DNA of 64,000 nucleotides. Origin: Excoecaria cochinchinensis. Taxonomy: Eukaryota; Streptophyta; Magnoliopsida; Malpighiales; Euphorbiaceae. The stretch is taken from contig CANTUQ010000031.1 of assembly GCA_947683425.1 (NCBI GenBank), forward strand, positions 6,087,001 through 6,151,000, written 5' to 3'. The notes under the pieces are model-generated. The model saw only the letters and a list, made by a program, of their open reading frames with translations. It made no database searches and had not been told where the DNA came from. A program made the translations under genes and the position numbers. Within the stretch, counting starts at the first letter, position 1, and every line of letters starts with the position of its first letter. Shown here piece by piece: positions 1 through 13,597 of the stretch.

Positions 1-1084
1 CTCGTGGCCTTCAACCGAGGAGGGGGTCACGGCGTGACCACCAGTCACGTCTCGTGACCTTCTCCTCACAATCCTTCATCTTCTTCAAACAGATTAATTT
101 TTCAGAAAACCAAACCCAGAAAACGTGAAAACCAGAAGATTTCAAAAAAAAAAGAGAGTACTATCAAAACTCAAATCCCCATTTTGTCTAAAACTCTTTT
201 TCATGCAATAATCATTCAAATACATACCTTTAGGCCTTCTGAGCATAATTACAGCAATTATATTCACAAATTCACAATATCATATAATCACAGTAAATTA
301 ACAGAGAAAGTCACAACTCAGAATTTTACACTCAAACTCATACATATTCATCCATATTCGTTTCCTCAGAATTCAGATATACACATCATATTTTCCATGC
401 ATATAAATAAACAAACCACATGCTAACATTCACATTAACACAGTAACTGGAATCCAAAAATGAGCACAAGAACAGACACTCCCAAACCTGTATCAAGGTC
501 CAAAAAGTCCACTGAATTCCTTCTTCAATCAACCACCTTATCTTTACCCTTCTCCATTCTTCTATCCTCAGGAGCTTTGCAAACAGACAAACCGATACTC
601 AATTAATCCAGGAACCACAATATATAACTCAGAACAAACCCAGAAAAGATGTACTTACCCTGCTGAAGCTTCAAAACCTAAAACTCAAGCTCTCCAAACA
701 GATGATCATACACATGCAATGGGAAAAAGAACAGAAAATGGAGAGGAAGAAGATGGCCAACGTGAGAGAGAGCAAAAGAGAGAGAAACTCAAATGTTTAG
801 TTTTCCAGGAACCAAAACATTTCAAACTCTCCTTTCCCTCACCCACGTGCCCATACACTCACCTCAACCACCTGGCACACATGCACAGTTACACATTTAC
901 CTATTCCTCTTTTTACCAATTGATCCTTGACAAAATACTCTTTAGTCACTAAACTTAAAATCTGAAATTACTTAAATTAAATTCTTGCAATTTAATCCAC
1001 ATTCCTCATATAAAATTCCAAATAGCTCTTAATTATCCAATTAAAAATTACTAAATCCAATTAGGCCACTTATGGGGTGTGACA
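1..1084 (-). mobile_element. LTR fragment, same family as E4, cut by the window edge
   Basis: Read on the minus strand, the sequence starts at 1084 with TGTCACACCCC and continues with a GTGGCCTA block very like the start of the E4 LTR at 53115. The fragment therefore holds the 5' part of an LTR that runs out of the window at position 1. A splice-donor-like GTAAGT lies on the minus strand at 653-658, and dyads such as TCACGGCGTGA and TCACGTCTCGTGA lie at 26-58, matching the dyad slot of E4. It could be a solo LTR or one end of an element; no partner is visible. There is no coding content; the plus-strand reading frame at 184-426 is antisense LTR sequence. Confidence 0.85.
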
Positions 1085-2235
1085 AGTGCAGGTTACGAAA
1101 TCATAGATCTAAGATAGCCTACCATTCTGCACTAAGCTATTTAAAACCCATTCATCCTTCACTATTCTGATCCTAATAACATCAACAACTACAAACCAAC
1201 CTACCATTCCGGACTTAGCTAGAAATATAGTTGTAAATATTGAAAGAATAGAGTATATATATGCAATAGTCATCAAATACATTCATTAAGATCACCATTC
1301 TGGACTAAATCTAAATAAAGCAATTGAATCATATTCATATAAAGATAAACAAGAAGAATAAAAGAAAACATGAAAATATTCATTAAACCCAAAAATCAAA
1401 AATATAAAATTATGATTCAAGAACTCCTAAACATAAAAAAACTACACTAACATCAAGAATATAATCATCAAATATAGAAAATTAGAGTTTAGAATACACC
1501 CTTGATGGGAGAGAAAGTAGATCTTGAAGCACCTTCTTCAACAACCTTAAAATCCTCCTTAAATCCCAAATTAAAATTCTAAACTAGATTAATCTAAATT
1601 ATTTACAAACAAAAATGAAATTAAAACTAAATCTAGCCTAAAAACAATATTTAAGACGAAGAAATAAAACCTAAAAAAATAAGAAAATTGTTTGCTATTA
1701 TCTATCTTCTATCTCTACTGCTTCTTTTGGAAGATAAAATGACACTTATTTATATTCTGCAGAAAAGAATAGTTGTATTTTGGGAAACACAGCTGTGTTC
1801 TTGAATAAATGGGTACGATTAGGGTTGCTGCATTGTACGCGAATTGGTGGCAACTAAAAAACACAAGTGTGTTTTGGATAAAAACACAGCTGCGTTCTCG
1901 GCGAGAAAGCACGCGATGCTGGACTTCTTCGTGCTGCAAATTTGGTGATCAGGTAAAAAACACAGCGGTGCTTTTGAAAACACGATTATGTTTTAGTGTA
2001 AAATCAACCCTCTTTACCAATTTTTTTAACATATAAACAGCCTCACACCTCCAATTTAGCTCCGGATTGAAACAAAATGCCTTAAAATACCCCAAAACTT
2101 ATTAAAAATTATAAAAATAATATAAACTAATAAAATAACATAAACTATACTAATAAAGATAAATAATTAAAATAGAAAATAAATAATTATATCAAGAAAT
2201 AACCCCACATATTTATATAATTGCAACTTAACAAC
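1085..2235. other. unassigned AT-rich stretch with CACAGCTGTG-type dyads
   Basis: I recognise no gene here. The sequence is AT-rich with short broken frames. Between about 1785 and 2000 it has repeated dyads of the form AACACAGCTGTGTT and relatives (for example ACACAAGTGTGTTTT near 1862). The same word recurs inside LTR E6 near 62220 and in the E1 LTR near 13990. This suggests that the right part is an old LTR or its internal region, but I found no TG...CA ends, primer site or polypurine tract. Confidence 0.4.
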
Positions 2236-5200
2236 TATAACACACCAAAAATCTCGAACTATGTGAATAGTACTTTTCGATCGGTGAAGAGTGCCATCGA
2301 GGTGAATAGTGGCACTCGAGGGCCATAGGTACTTTTTTAGACCATCGAAAAGCACAATTTATGGAGAGTTAGGGGATAAAATTTTAGATGAAATTCAGAT
2401 CATCCAGACCTCAAAATTTTTTATTCTCACATAGGACCATTAAAAATATCCTAAATGAATTTTTAAAAGTGAAAAATGAATTTTTGGATAACTTTGAAAA
2501 TTCGAGTTTTAGAACGGTAATTGCACTTTCTTGCTAAAAAATATATCGAGATGAGCTCTTTCTTACCTGAAATTTTAAACACACCTTAAATGATATTTTT
2601 ACATAATTTTGGACTAATTTTGGTGGAAATTTGACAAAAAAAAATTGAACCAAATCATATGGTGGCAATTGGAAATTTTGGACCCTTAAATTAAATAGTA
2701 ACTAAACTCATCTTGGACATTCATTTTAGGACACTATATAAAGGCTGAATGTAGATTTTGGAAGCCAAAAATTGACCTTCTCTTCTTCTTCTTCTTCGTG
2801 CTGTGTGCTCTCCTTAATTTCCTCTATTGTTAATTTATTTCAAGCTCAAATTTTTAAAGTTTCTACCTTAATTTCCACCCTAGGTCTCATATCTTGCCTT
2901 CCCTCAATCTAATTCAAGCTAAAGAAGCTATAAAAAGAGTGAAAAATTTGAAGAAAATTGAAAAAAGAAATTACACCCAAGTAAGTATATTTAAGGAGGG
3001 TAAGAATACATAAATTTAAGTGTTTTTAGATTGAATTTCAAAGGAAATAATTATTGGAAAGTTAATATCAAAAATCAGCTAGGTGGAGAAAGTGACGAAG
3101 AAAGGAAGAAAAAGGAAGATAAAGGTAAGTAATAAGTGAATTGAAGTATTAAACTTCAATTAAGGTATGTGGATATAATTACTCACCTATTTCATAATGT
3201 TAGGTTATGTAATTAAGTGATTTTGTATGAAGGAGCCTAAAAAAATTTAAATTAGAGTCAAATTAATGTAATTGGATGTTAATTAGATAAGATAATGGCA
3301 TTAAAATGAAATTTGAATAAAAGTAGCCAAGAGATGTAATTCGGCCACTAACAAAAAATTTTAGGGTTATTTGTTTTTGATGAAATTAAATGAGATAATT
3401 ATTGAATTATGCAACAAAAAATGAAGTATAACTTGATTAAAGATGAAATTGGACAATGAACCAATTTTTGTATTGGCTGGTCGAATTTTTCATGTAGGAA
3501 ATAATGATGTTTAATGGAAAAAAATGTAAGGAACTAACTAATAAACATAAATGGTATGCGAAAATGTGAAAGAAATGAAAATTGAGATGAATATTATTTA
3601 ATGGCCAAATGTTATGTAATGGCCAAATGTGAATCTTAGTGAAATATGAAGATGTGTAATGAGATAATAATGAAAAAATGCCATTAAAATGTTATACTAT
3701 GCATAACTTTTAATTTAATGATAATATGAGATAAGTGATAATTTTGGTATGAATGGAAAATTTTGCCCTTAGTAGTAGTTGATAAACTAGGACTTGAGGT
3801 GCAGTTGGCTAGCCGTAGGCCAACATATTTGAAACCGTAGTAGCAAGTCATACCGACTTTAATAGTGGACCAAAGGAGGTTCCACATTAAAAATAAGAGA
3901 AAATATGATTATTGATATACTTGAGATTATTGAGGACCTGTGAGGTCCATAGTCCAATGCATCTAGTTTACCTGCATGGTTTTCACTATCATACTAGCGA
4001 AAAAATAATAAAAAATGGTAAAAATGTGGGCAAAATAATATAAGAATGGTCAAAATGTGATTAAAATAAGTAAAAGGATAAAAATTTAAGTGGCTGTAAA
4101 CTTGATAGATTAAAATGAAATTTGGTGTAAAATTAATAGATAGAGGGACTTAAAGTAAATTTGCCATAAAATAGAAAGAAATATAGAAGGAAGATGAAGA
4201 TTGATGAACTAGGGGCAAAAATGACAGTACAATGTGCATCGATGATTAAAATAGTAAAATATGTGATGGATACAAAATAAAGAGGTGAAATTATAAATTT
4301 GCATGAAAATAAAGAATTAATGATGAAATGGTAAATAAGTGTTAAAGGAAATGTGGTGGTAGTGGAATTGTTAAAATAAGGATAATTTAGTAATTCTAGT
4401 TTATAATTGGAAGATAGAATGAAAATTGTGAGAATGTGCTAAACATGTTGAAAATTAGGATTAAAAAGTAATTTGATACCAAACGTAAATATTAGGGACT
4501 AAATTGTAATAAAATATAAAATTTATGATAAAACCATAAAATATACCAAAATAGGCAGATTAGAGGCAAAATATTCAAAGAATGATGAAATATAATAAAG
4601 ATAAAGTTCAAGGACTAAAATGGTGATTATGTGGAAAAGAAGTCAAAATAAAGGTAATTTGGTAATTTAACAATGAAATAGTGAATTAAAGGGTAAAAGC
4701 AAAAAATAAAGTCAAAAGAGACAAAATTGTATTTAAACAATAAAAATAATTAAAACAGTGGCGTAATTATATACAATGGATTAAATTAGTATTTAAAGGA
4801 AAAAATAGTAATTATGCAGTAAAACGGATAAATTGAGAATTAAATGAAATTTTATAGTAAAAGTATGAGAATAAGGGAAAACTATAATTTGGTGAAGTAG
4901 ATGAGAGATTAATGGCAAAATAATAAATGAATCGTAAATGAAGAAATAAGTGGCATAATAGAAATTTCGACAAAAAATTAATAAATTAAGGGTAAATTGG
5001 TAAACTCAACAGTAAATGGAGAATTTATTGATTTAAAAAACAAAGGAATCTAGAAAATAAGTAAATTCGTATATATATATATACATATATACACATTATA
5101 CTTCACGTAGATTATTAAATTTGTTAGTAATGTATCCACCACTAGGCACAGTATGCTTAGCATATAGTTTGTTCACTGTGCGTAGGGGACAGGAGCACAG

Positions 5201-5738
5201 AGATAAAGAACTGAAGGATTTTGAGATTATTGGTAATGGCATGTACATTTCAAAGAAATTTTTTTTTGTAATAGTGTATTTAATATTGATATAGTATGCT
5301 TGGGCTTGTATCTATATAAATTTGAAAGTGACAACAGAAATGTAAATTATTGATGATATGGTTTTGTACATGTGTGGGTATATGTAATGCTATGTTAAGT
5401 AGTATGGATGTTTTGAAAATTATGAAATCGAAGGTTGGGATAGTGATGCATGCTTTTTAGAGTGTAAGTTTTGAATTTTTGTAGGAAGGCAGTTTTTAGG
5501 TACAACCGTTATGCTGCCCAAACTTCTGCAGAGTGTACAGTAAATCGACCCATAAATAATGCATATACCACATATAAAATAATATGACTTAAGGGATATA
5601 AAATAATATATAAAGTTAAGAATGAATATGTGGGGATAATTTAAAAACAAAGGTTCATCCACCTGATAATTTTAGTTTAACCATCGACAAATAGAGCATC
5701 CCAATACTCGGACCTATGTCTATGTATAGGGTGTTACA
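2236..5738 (+). mobile_element. LTR-A, 5' LTR of a plus-strand Ty3/gypsy element
   Basis: The right end is clear: the sequence ends in GGGTGTTACA at 5738 and a tRNA-Met type primer site follows. The left end is placed at 2236, where TATAACACACC looks like a mutated TGTAACACACC start. The length of about 3.5 kb is long but similar to the LTRs of L. A TATA box lies at 2735-2742, a pyrimidine-rich leader follows, and a GTAAGT donor-like site lies at 2981. The P3-type hairpin GCACAGT/ACTGTGC lies at 5146-5181. LTR-B (9715-12611) is a diverged relative, sharing for example a GTTGGCTAGCC block. The 5' boundary is less certain than the 3' one. Confidence 0.75.
2735..2742 (+). promoter_or_regulatory. 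TATA box of LTR-A
   Basis: TATATAAA lies about 500 bases into the LTR. It is followed some 40 bases later by a CT-rich stretch (TTC repeats at about 2778-2797), which is the usual look of a plant transcription start and 5' leader. Promoter use is inferred, not shown. Confidence 0.6.
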
Positions 5739-6341
5739 TTTTATGGTATCAGATAAAGTTTAGGCGGTTCTAAGATCGGAGGTTATATAGATATGGGTAA
5801 GATGAATATATGTACATGCCACAAATAAAGGACGTTGGTGAATAAGGTGACTATGAAGGAATATTGTATACCTGTCCGCAACATTATACAATAATTGTGA
5901 GTGAAAGAAATATGCTCTGTATGCCTGTCAAGAGGCCCTCATGATATGGGTAATATTTATTTTATAAAGCATAAACATTGGGTCTGGGTATTATAGATAT
6001 ATGTAAACATGATGCATGCATATTTGCATAAGTTGCATACATGAACCATCATTCATATATTTCATCATTTATACATATGCATTCATAAAATATTTGTTGA
6101 AAAAAAATGCGCCCCATTAAAGGAGCTTGACAGCTTATGCATTGAGCATAAATTTTGGACCAGTGAGTTGGCTTCTTTAGATGTGAATGAATGTGTATGG
6201 ATTGTCGATAAATGTGGATGTTTGGGTATAAGGATTTGAGAAATAATGGATAACGTAAGAAAAATCCGGCAGCTAATCTTGAGGAATAACATGTTAGTAG
6301 ATGGGGTATATAGGAAGTACTCAAACTAAGTTTAGAAATTT
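5739..6341 (+). mobile_element. internal remnant after LTR-A, with tRNA-Met type primer site
   Basis: Directly after the LTR, TGGTATCAGATAAAG at 5744 matches the 3' end of plant initiator tRNA-Met (TGGTATCAGAGCC) for the first ten bases. The remaining 570 bases are AT-rich and no Gag-like sequence is readable. S1 inserted at the right border (target AATTT, 6337-6341). The continuation after S1 (from 9057) probably belongs to the same internal region, but I see no coding match there either. Confidence 0.6.
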
Positions 6342-9051
6342 TGTAACACCCTGAAGTTGCCCTAGAAGAATTACAGAATTTTTATTCGGAAAATTAAGTG
6401 TGGAGCGTGAGAGTTCTTTCGCGAGCGCGACAAGCGTCGCGGGCACGATGGAACCCTCCAGTGGACGGTCAGCTAAATTGAGTGTGCGGGTTCTGTCGCG
6501 GGCGCGACAGAACGCTTCACGGGAAGCTTAATTGAGTTTGATTATTTTGGATTATTTGATGTGTATTGGACAAGTGGCATTGTAGGAGGGTGACATGTGG
6601 CATGAGATATTATGTGGTTTGGTCAAAATACATGTATAAAGAGATATACATATGAATTAAATGGGAATAAGAAATTAAAGAGATATACATGTATTAATGT
6701 AGGTAAGTGGCATTTAGTGAGGTTGGTGAGCTTTGGATGAGCATTGACCAGCTGCCCCTGTCTTCCTCACGTGGGTTTTGATTTTGGTTTGGGTCATTTG
6801 GCCTATTATTCCTTCTTTTCTCTTTGGCTTTCTACCGTTCCTTCTTACCTTGCCATCCCTTCCTGCTTTTGCTCTTTTCTTTCTCCATTTGACATGCTCT
6901 TTGAGTGAGTCTCTTGAAGAGAGAGTTGTGAAAGGTAGAGTTGGTCCCTTCAAAAAGGTAAGTTGGAATTTTTCTACGATCTGACCTCCTTTTTCTTTCT
7001 CTCTCTGATTTAAAGTAAAGAGAGGATTAACTCAAATGTTTTCTATGTGATTTGTGGAAGCTATGAACAAGAGATTGGATAAAGTAAAGGAAAATGTTGG
7101 AGCTGAATAGAGCATAGAGTTCAAGCCTCCTAGAGGTAGGGATCGTGTGTGAATCTACTTTTGATTGCTTGCAGTGCTCTCATGATATATTAATATATGT
7201 TTGTGATCATGTATTGGATCATATTGCATGAGTTTTGGATGTGTTAGATGGTTTTTATATAGCTTTTGTGTGTAAAGTGTGATTTTAGAGAAATTCTGTT
7301 TAGGTTTCATTAGACCTTTGAGTATGGTTGTTTTGCTCATATCTAGAGTTATAGATGTTCAATTGACCTAAAATTTGTCCCATTTGAAAGTTAACACTCT
7401 AGGGAACATTTGTTAAAAAGAAAGTGTTGCCTGAAAATGACGTTTAGAGGTCGGTTTAGATGATACAATTTTGAGGTGAGAAGCAGTGTCCTTAAGGTTC
7501 CTGACGGAGCCTTCTGTCGCGAGCACGATCGCGACAGAGACACTTTCTTCAGCATGTGGGGTATTGTCCTAGTCGTGTTGTGTAGTGTGACTCGAAGAGA
7601 AAAGGAAGCGAGAGCACGAGTCGTGCTCACAGAGAGAGGAAAGTGTGAGCACGTAATGTGCTCCAAGGAAACGAAGGAGTGAGCACGAGTCGTGCTCAAG
7701 GAGCACGAGTCATGCTCACCAAGAGAGAAAAGAGGGAGCATAAACATGCCCCAGTTGAGTGAGAGAGAGCATGTGCACGACTCGTGGAGCACGAGTCGTG
7801 CTCATGCTCTCTCTTCTCTGATTGTCCTATTTCAATCTTTTGTTTCTGTTTTGAGTGGTTATATGTTTATATGAGTGTTGCATGTCACCATTTGGTCCGT
7901 GTTTGGTTTAAAATTATCTTTTAAACCTCTTGCATGATTAGTAATATTAAATGTACATGATTAATAGAAGTTGTACATGAATTAAATGTCTCTGAATTTG
8001 ATAAATGCACTTGAATTACAGTTGATGAGTTGGTATCTGTGTATAGTAATTGAGTTGTTTTTGAGCCTATTTACCGTTATAGTGGATAGATAAGCATACT
8101 TGTAAAGGGTTATAGTGCAGCTGCTAGAGTTAGCCTTAATTGTGCCTAGAGTTCGGAATACCTTGTGTATTCCACAGAGTTTTGAGTTAATTCTCCATAT
8201 GCAAAATACTGTAAACAGTATCCAGATGTTGTCCATATCCACCATGAAAGGAATTCAGGCTTGTCTTATTAATGTTGTGTAGTGAATTTGAGATGATTAA
8301 AAGTATTATTCTGAATAGATGCTATAGTACATGAGAGTTATGTTTAAGTACATTATAGTTCTGTATACAAGTGTATGATTACATGAGTGTGTTTACATGT
8401 ATGTGGACACATGATAGCGTATATTTGAATAAATGAGATGTACAAGTTATAGTGTGCATGAATTAGTGAAAGAGTAGATGTTACTTATATGTGAGCTCAG
8501 AGTATTTGATATTTGAGCATGCAACCTCTATACATATAAGAGCTATATGCATGAGCTATTTGATTTTGTTATATGAAATGTGTGATTTATATGTGACTTC
8601 GTAAAGAAGTCCTTTGCATTATTTTCATCCCCACTAAGCGTTATCGCTTAGCACGAATGTTTATTTCCGTGTAGGTTTACAGGTTTGGATCAGTGAGAAG
8701 GCACCTGCAGGTCAAGGCCACTAGGAGTTTTGTTTTGATCCTTGAGCATAAGATAGAGTTTCTTTTGGTTATTTTGAGTAACATCATTATGTAATAAAAG
8801 AGTAGAGTTGTTACATGTAAATGTTAAAAGTATTTGTATATGAATCGAAAATGAACATGTAATAAGTATAAAGCTTTTGGTAATATGTACAGTTTACATG
8901 TATAATAAAAGTATTTTGTTTGGGGCCCAACTTATTTCTAATTATTTATTGTTATCGCTTTTGCTAATGTAAGTATATGTATATGTATATGTATACGTAT
9001 ATGCCCACGTGGCGCCCCGATATCCCTTCCCGGGGGTATGGGGGTGTTACA
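6342..9051 (+). mobile_element. S1, complete solo LTR with AATTT target duplication
   Basis: It starts TGTAACACCC and ends GGGGTGTTACA. The five bases before (6337-6341) and after (9052-9056) are both AATTT, so this is a complete LTR (2710 bp) left by recombination between the two LTRs of one element. It contains CG-rich dyads at 6419-6512 and 7513-7803, an AAG|GTAAGT donor-like site at 6958, a GTGGATAGATAAGC block near 8080, and the hairpin CTAAGCG-TTAT-CGCTTAG at 8634-8651. The E6 LTR at 62127 is a close relative: its first 60 bases line up and later blocks are shared. No coding content. Confidence 0.95.
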
Positions 9052-9056
9052 AATTT

Positions 9057-9714
9057 ACCTCCTTAGTCGAATTGATTGAGTTTCCATTTCTTAAATAGAT
9101 ATAAATTTTGGGCATGGATTCACCATATCAATATCAAATTATAGTCAATTATAAACTAAAATGGGTCATATTGGAAACTAGAGAGGGACATTTTTGAGAT
9201 AAGGAGAAATGCCTATGGGCTGTGGTTGGAGTTTCTTAAATAGTTCTCAGTATTTTGGCTATATCTCAGTCTGTAGATATTGGAAGCAACTGATTCCACT
9301 TGGAGATGAAACTTAAGACATAAATCTATGATTTTCATGCAGAGATTGGAACCTAGTTTTGTTTATAAGGTACTATAACTAGGGCTTGAAATCTAGGTAC
9401 TGAATATGTTCCCGGAATTTGAGCAGTTCCATTGTTTTGGGTGTAACTCTTATTATAGATTCCCAATTGATAGGAATCGAATTTTCCTAAAAATTAGACA
9501 TATAAAAAAGAAACTTCAATGAAGGGAGTATGACCAACTTCTTCTCCAATTATTCCCAGAAATGATTCAAAAATGGAACTATAAATTTGTCCCTCATAGT
9601 TAGTAATATTTTGGTCATAATTCTCAATTTACTCGTCCAAATTACTTGATTCTTGATTCCTTGAAAACTTAAGACACAAGAGAACAAATGTCAAGAATAC
9701 ATCTAACTCTAAAA
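9057..9714. other. unassigned stretch between S1 and LTR-B
   Basis: I see no gene. It should continue the sequence at 5739-6341, because the intervening S1 carries a clean target duplication. Wording near 9230-9600 resembles the middle part of other LTRs in the window, so it may be old LTR or internal sequence rather than host DNA. Confidence 0.4.
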
Positions 9715-12611
9715 TGTAATGGCCTAAATAACAGGTTAGTTGTGAAAAGTATTTCCAGAGTGTAAATAGTGCACCCAGGGTAGAAATTACATCCGAGAGC
9801 GAAAAATATTTTATTTGACCATCCAAAAATAAGAGTCACGACGAGTCTAATGGTAAAATTTGAAGTGAAAATGAAGTTAAATAGGTCCTTAAAATTCGAA
9901 AATAAGAAAAAGTCCCGATTCGGTTCAAATAGTAACTAGGTTGACTTTAGATTTGAACGGGCTTTTAAAAATAGCAAATGACCTCTAAAAATTTATTTGA
10001 AGGTATGGATAGACTTAGAATAATATTTAGAAATTTTTAACAGTGAAAAATAGATTTTACTATCACACTGAAAATTATCTAATTAGACCAATTTTAGTGA
10101 ACCGAACCAAAAACGTGCTCCGATTGAACTAAAAAATTTTGTAAAAGCTAATTTATATATTTTAAGAATTATGGAATTAATTTTGGGAGAAATTGAGCTT
10201 GGAAAGTGAGAGAAATAATTTAGATTTGTTTAATGGGCCATAATGTCAAAAATGGGCTTGAATTGGTTATACCAAGCCCAGCCTAACAAAACCCCCATGT
10301 AAACCCAAAATATCATATTTCTCTACATAAATCTGCTAAAAACCAGTAGCTCCTCCTCCCTTAGCCTTAGCTAAATTGTCTTCTTCATCTCCTCCATCAA
10401 ATTTCTTTATTTCCTTCAACTAATCTCGCTAAAATGAAGCCTTCTAACTAAAGTTCAGCTCCTCTACAATCGAGCAGTGGCCTCTAGGGTTGAATTGAAG
10501 GGTTAGAAGTGGTAGAAAGCAAGAATTCAAAGTTAGGTCATAAATTTAAGGTAAGAGAAATTGATGTTTTTAGATTGGTTCAAAATAGGTAATTTAGAGT
10601 TTGTAGAGTGTATTTATGTAATTATATTACAAAAAGGAAGCAAGATATTGATGGTTTCTTTGGGTGGTAAATTCTGCCACTATTAGGGAACAAAGAAGGG
10701 GAATGTTCTTTAAGGGGTAAAGGCAAAGAAAAGGAAGCTTGAGAAGTCTAGAGCAAGGATTTGAGATTAGTGGTTACAAAATCCTTCTATTTCCATTGAT
10801 TTAGTTTGATTTTAGGTTATATTTATATGGCATGTGTGTGATAAATGTATGTTAAATTGAAATAAAACTTTTAAACATGTTTAGGGATATTGAAAATGAT
10901 GATTTGAATGCTTAAAGCAAGAAGAAATGAATTGTAGGTTGTGGACATAATGGAGACCGAATAGTATCTTAGGGTATACTTAGGTATATTTTATGATTTA
11001 ATGTAAAATAATGGTATATACATGTAAATTAAGGTGTAATCTAGCTCAAATGATGATGAGTGAGTGAAGAACAAACTTGAGGGTAAAGACGATGGTTGGG
11101 CAGAATGGTAAGCATGGGTAAATTAATGTATATTTTGATTATTTATTAAGTATAATGGCATAAAATGAATCTATGATAGAAATTGAGTGTATGTTAATTA
11201 ATTGAGAATTATTTGAATTTAATTTAATATTTTGTAATTGGTGATTATATTATGTTTAGAATGAAAAATATTGAGTGAGTTATATTTAATTTATTTCATA
11301 GCATAATTGATGTTAGAATTGAAAAATAAGTGGTTTAGAATTGATTTGATGGAAAAAGAATGAATTGGAAATGGTTATGTTCTATTGGTCATATAGTGTG
11401 TCTTGATGACATATAATGTGAATAAAATTTACATTAAGTATTTAATGAAAATTGAATTAAATGAATAATTGAATTGCCTTTAGTGGTAGTTTGGTGGTCA
11501 AATCTAACTCAAGATATAGTTGGCTAGCCATAGGGACACCATACCATGATGCAAGTTATGGCGATTCACTTAAGTAGGCAATGACGATCTATTAAAATGA
11601 TAGAATGTTAAAAAGTTAAAGCATAAAATGAAATGAAATGTAAATTTATAGGTGGTCCTTTAGGGTCACTTTAAAATGTAGTGGATCTGTGGGGGTCCAC
11701 ATCCCATGTATCCGATTCCGGGAATTTCTACCGGATTGATACTGTGGGCAAAATGGTAAAAATGAATAAAATTGAGGAAATGAGAGTTAATATAAGAAAA
11801 AGAATGAAAAAGGACTTAATTGTGAGAAATTAAAAAGAATTGGGGATGAAATGGTAAAAATGTTAATCCAATGGTTAAAAAGGGTAAATAAGAGGAAATA
11901 CAAATTAAATTGGTAAAACAAGTAAATTGGTTATGGTATAAGGATTAAAATGTAATTTGCCATAAAAATAATATTTAAAGGATTAAATGGCAATTTGTAA
12001 GTCAAATAATGAATCAAAGGTGGAAATTCAATTAACTAGTGGCATTATTGTAAATAAATAGGTGAGAGGGCCAAAATTGTAATTTAATAAAAGTTTAGGT
12101 ACTAGATTGTAAATTTATCATAATAATGTTAATTTAAGGAGTAAAATGTAATTGAATAGTAAAATAAGAATTAATTGTGAAATTAAGTAATAATGAATAA
12201 CTAAATGAATATATAATGTAAATAATAAATTAAACATCGATATAAAATAAATTAATTATTTGTGGGTTATTAGTAAATTAAATTATAGAATAAGAAATAA
12301 AAATATATGTAAAATGGAAAAATGATTAATAATAGATTTAATGACTTAAATATATGAAATATGCATGTGTGTGCTTGAGTTTGAATAGTGGAAATCTTTG
12401 GATTTGTAACCATCACTGAGCATATTTAATGTTCAACACGTAGTTTTATTGACTACGTGTAGGTACGCATTAGGACATCAGGAGCAAGCATACCTCACAT
12501 TTTGGGAGCGGACTGGAGAAGGATTAGGACACAATATATTTTGGATGTAGGCTTTATGGCATGTATATGTATTTGTATGGATTTATGTTTATGTATTATT
12601 GGCTTGTATAT
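9715..12611 (+). mobile_element. LTR-B, 3'-truncated LTR related to LTR-A
   Basis: The tentative start is TGTAATGGCC at 9715. The body matches LTR-A in order: a TATA-like and CT-rich leader near 10310-10410, an AAG|GTAAGA donor-like site at 10551, a GTTGGCTAGCC block near 11520, and a P3-type hairpin of nine perfect pairs (ACACGTAGT at 12436-12444 with ACTACGTGT at 12452-12460). In LTR-A about 560 bases follow this hairpin. Here only about 150 do, and then the minus-strand E1 LTR begins, so E1 probably inserted into LTR-B. The left boundary is weak. Confidence 0.6.
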
Positions 12612-13597
12612 TGTAACTCCCCTTATACCTCTTTCAAAGAACAAGAGAGTGCACCAACAGAATACATGTCTAACAGTCAAAAATATAAAATTTCATCATA
12701 CATTAAGCTATATAAGAAATTGTAACAAAATCCATATCTCATTGCATTACTCAAAAGACATTCTACTAATATACATGTCAGATTACAATGTTAATATATA
12801 TAATTACAAGCCAAAAAGACATTAAATACAAAACTTACAACAAAAGTAAACCCCACATATGAGTTATTCTATAGATGTGTTGGCCTTAGCTAATGTGGGA
12901 TGTCCCTGGCGCTTGCTTGATCTTCAATACCTGCACAGATAGAACACCCGTGCTAAGCATAAAGCTTAGTAGGGAATACATGAGATGGACAACTAATCAC
13001 AGCAGTCGTCGACTCTAGGCACACATAATGAATGCATAAATAGAGATCATCAATAGATACATAACGCATAATCATAATTTCAATGTAACTAAATAGAGAG
13101 TAACCATAAATCCATAGCAAGTATATTTTAGTTCACAGTAACGAGCACATAATATTATTATACAGTTGCCTACCTTAACCTAGGGGAGTGGATAACGGGA
13201 AGAGTACTGAACGGGGGTACCCAAAGGTACAAACGGGGGTACCCGAGGGTATAATAACTTTTTTCTTATATTCTTTATCTCTTTTGAAATAAGTGATGAC
13301 CCAAACGGTGGCTACAGCAATCAGAGTCCCTATAGGCATGCCTATCCATCCACTACTCGGTCTAAAGCAGGCAGGAGAGCAGGGATCAAAATTTTCGTCA
13401 TTTTATGCATTTATACTACCATGCCATTAAATGAAAATTTGCATAGTACACATATACCTCATTGGAGTAGTTCATAGAATAATACAAAAATATAGTGAAA
13501 ATCATTTCTTAATGATAAATAATCATTACATGAAATTTGGTGTCATTTAGAAGCCATTTGATAGCAAAATTCACAAACAATTCTTGGAAAATAGAGG

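Noticed and set aside
184..426. Antisense reading frame in the LTR fragment, with a counterpart starting KTIFHAI in both E4 LTRs (53868-54062, 57931-58155, minus strand)
   Set aside because: Only the first few codons agree, as expected from nucleotide similarity of related LTRs. No domain, no codon-level constraint visible, and it lies antisense to the LTR.
1085..2235. Possible host gene region
   Set aside because: No long frame, no recognisable protein, and dyad words typical of the LTRs around it. Left as unassigned.
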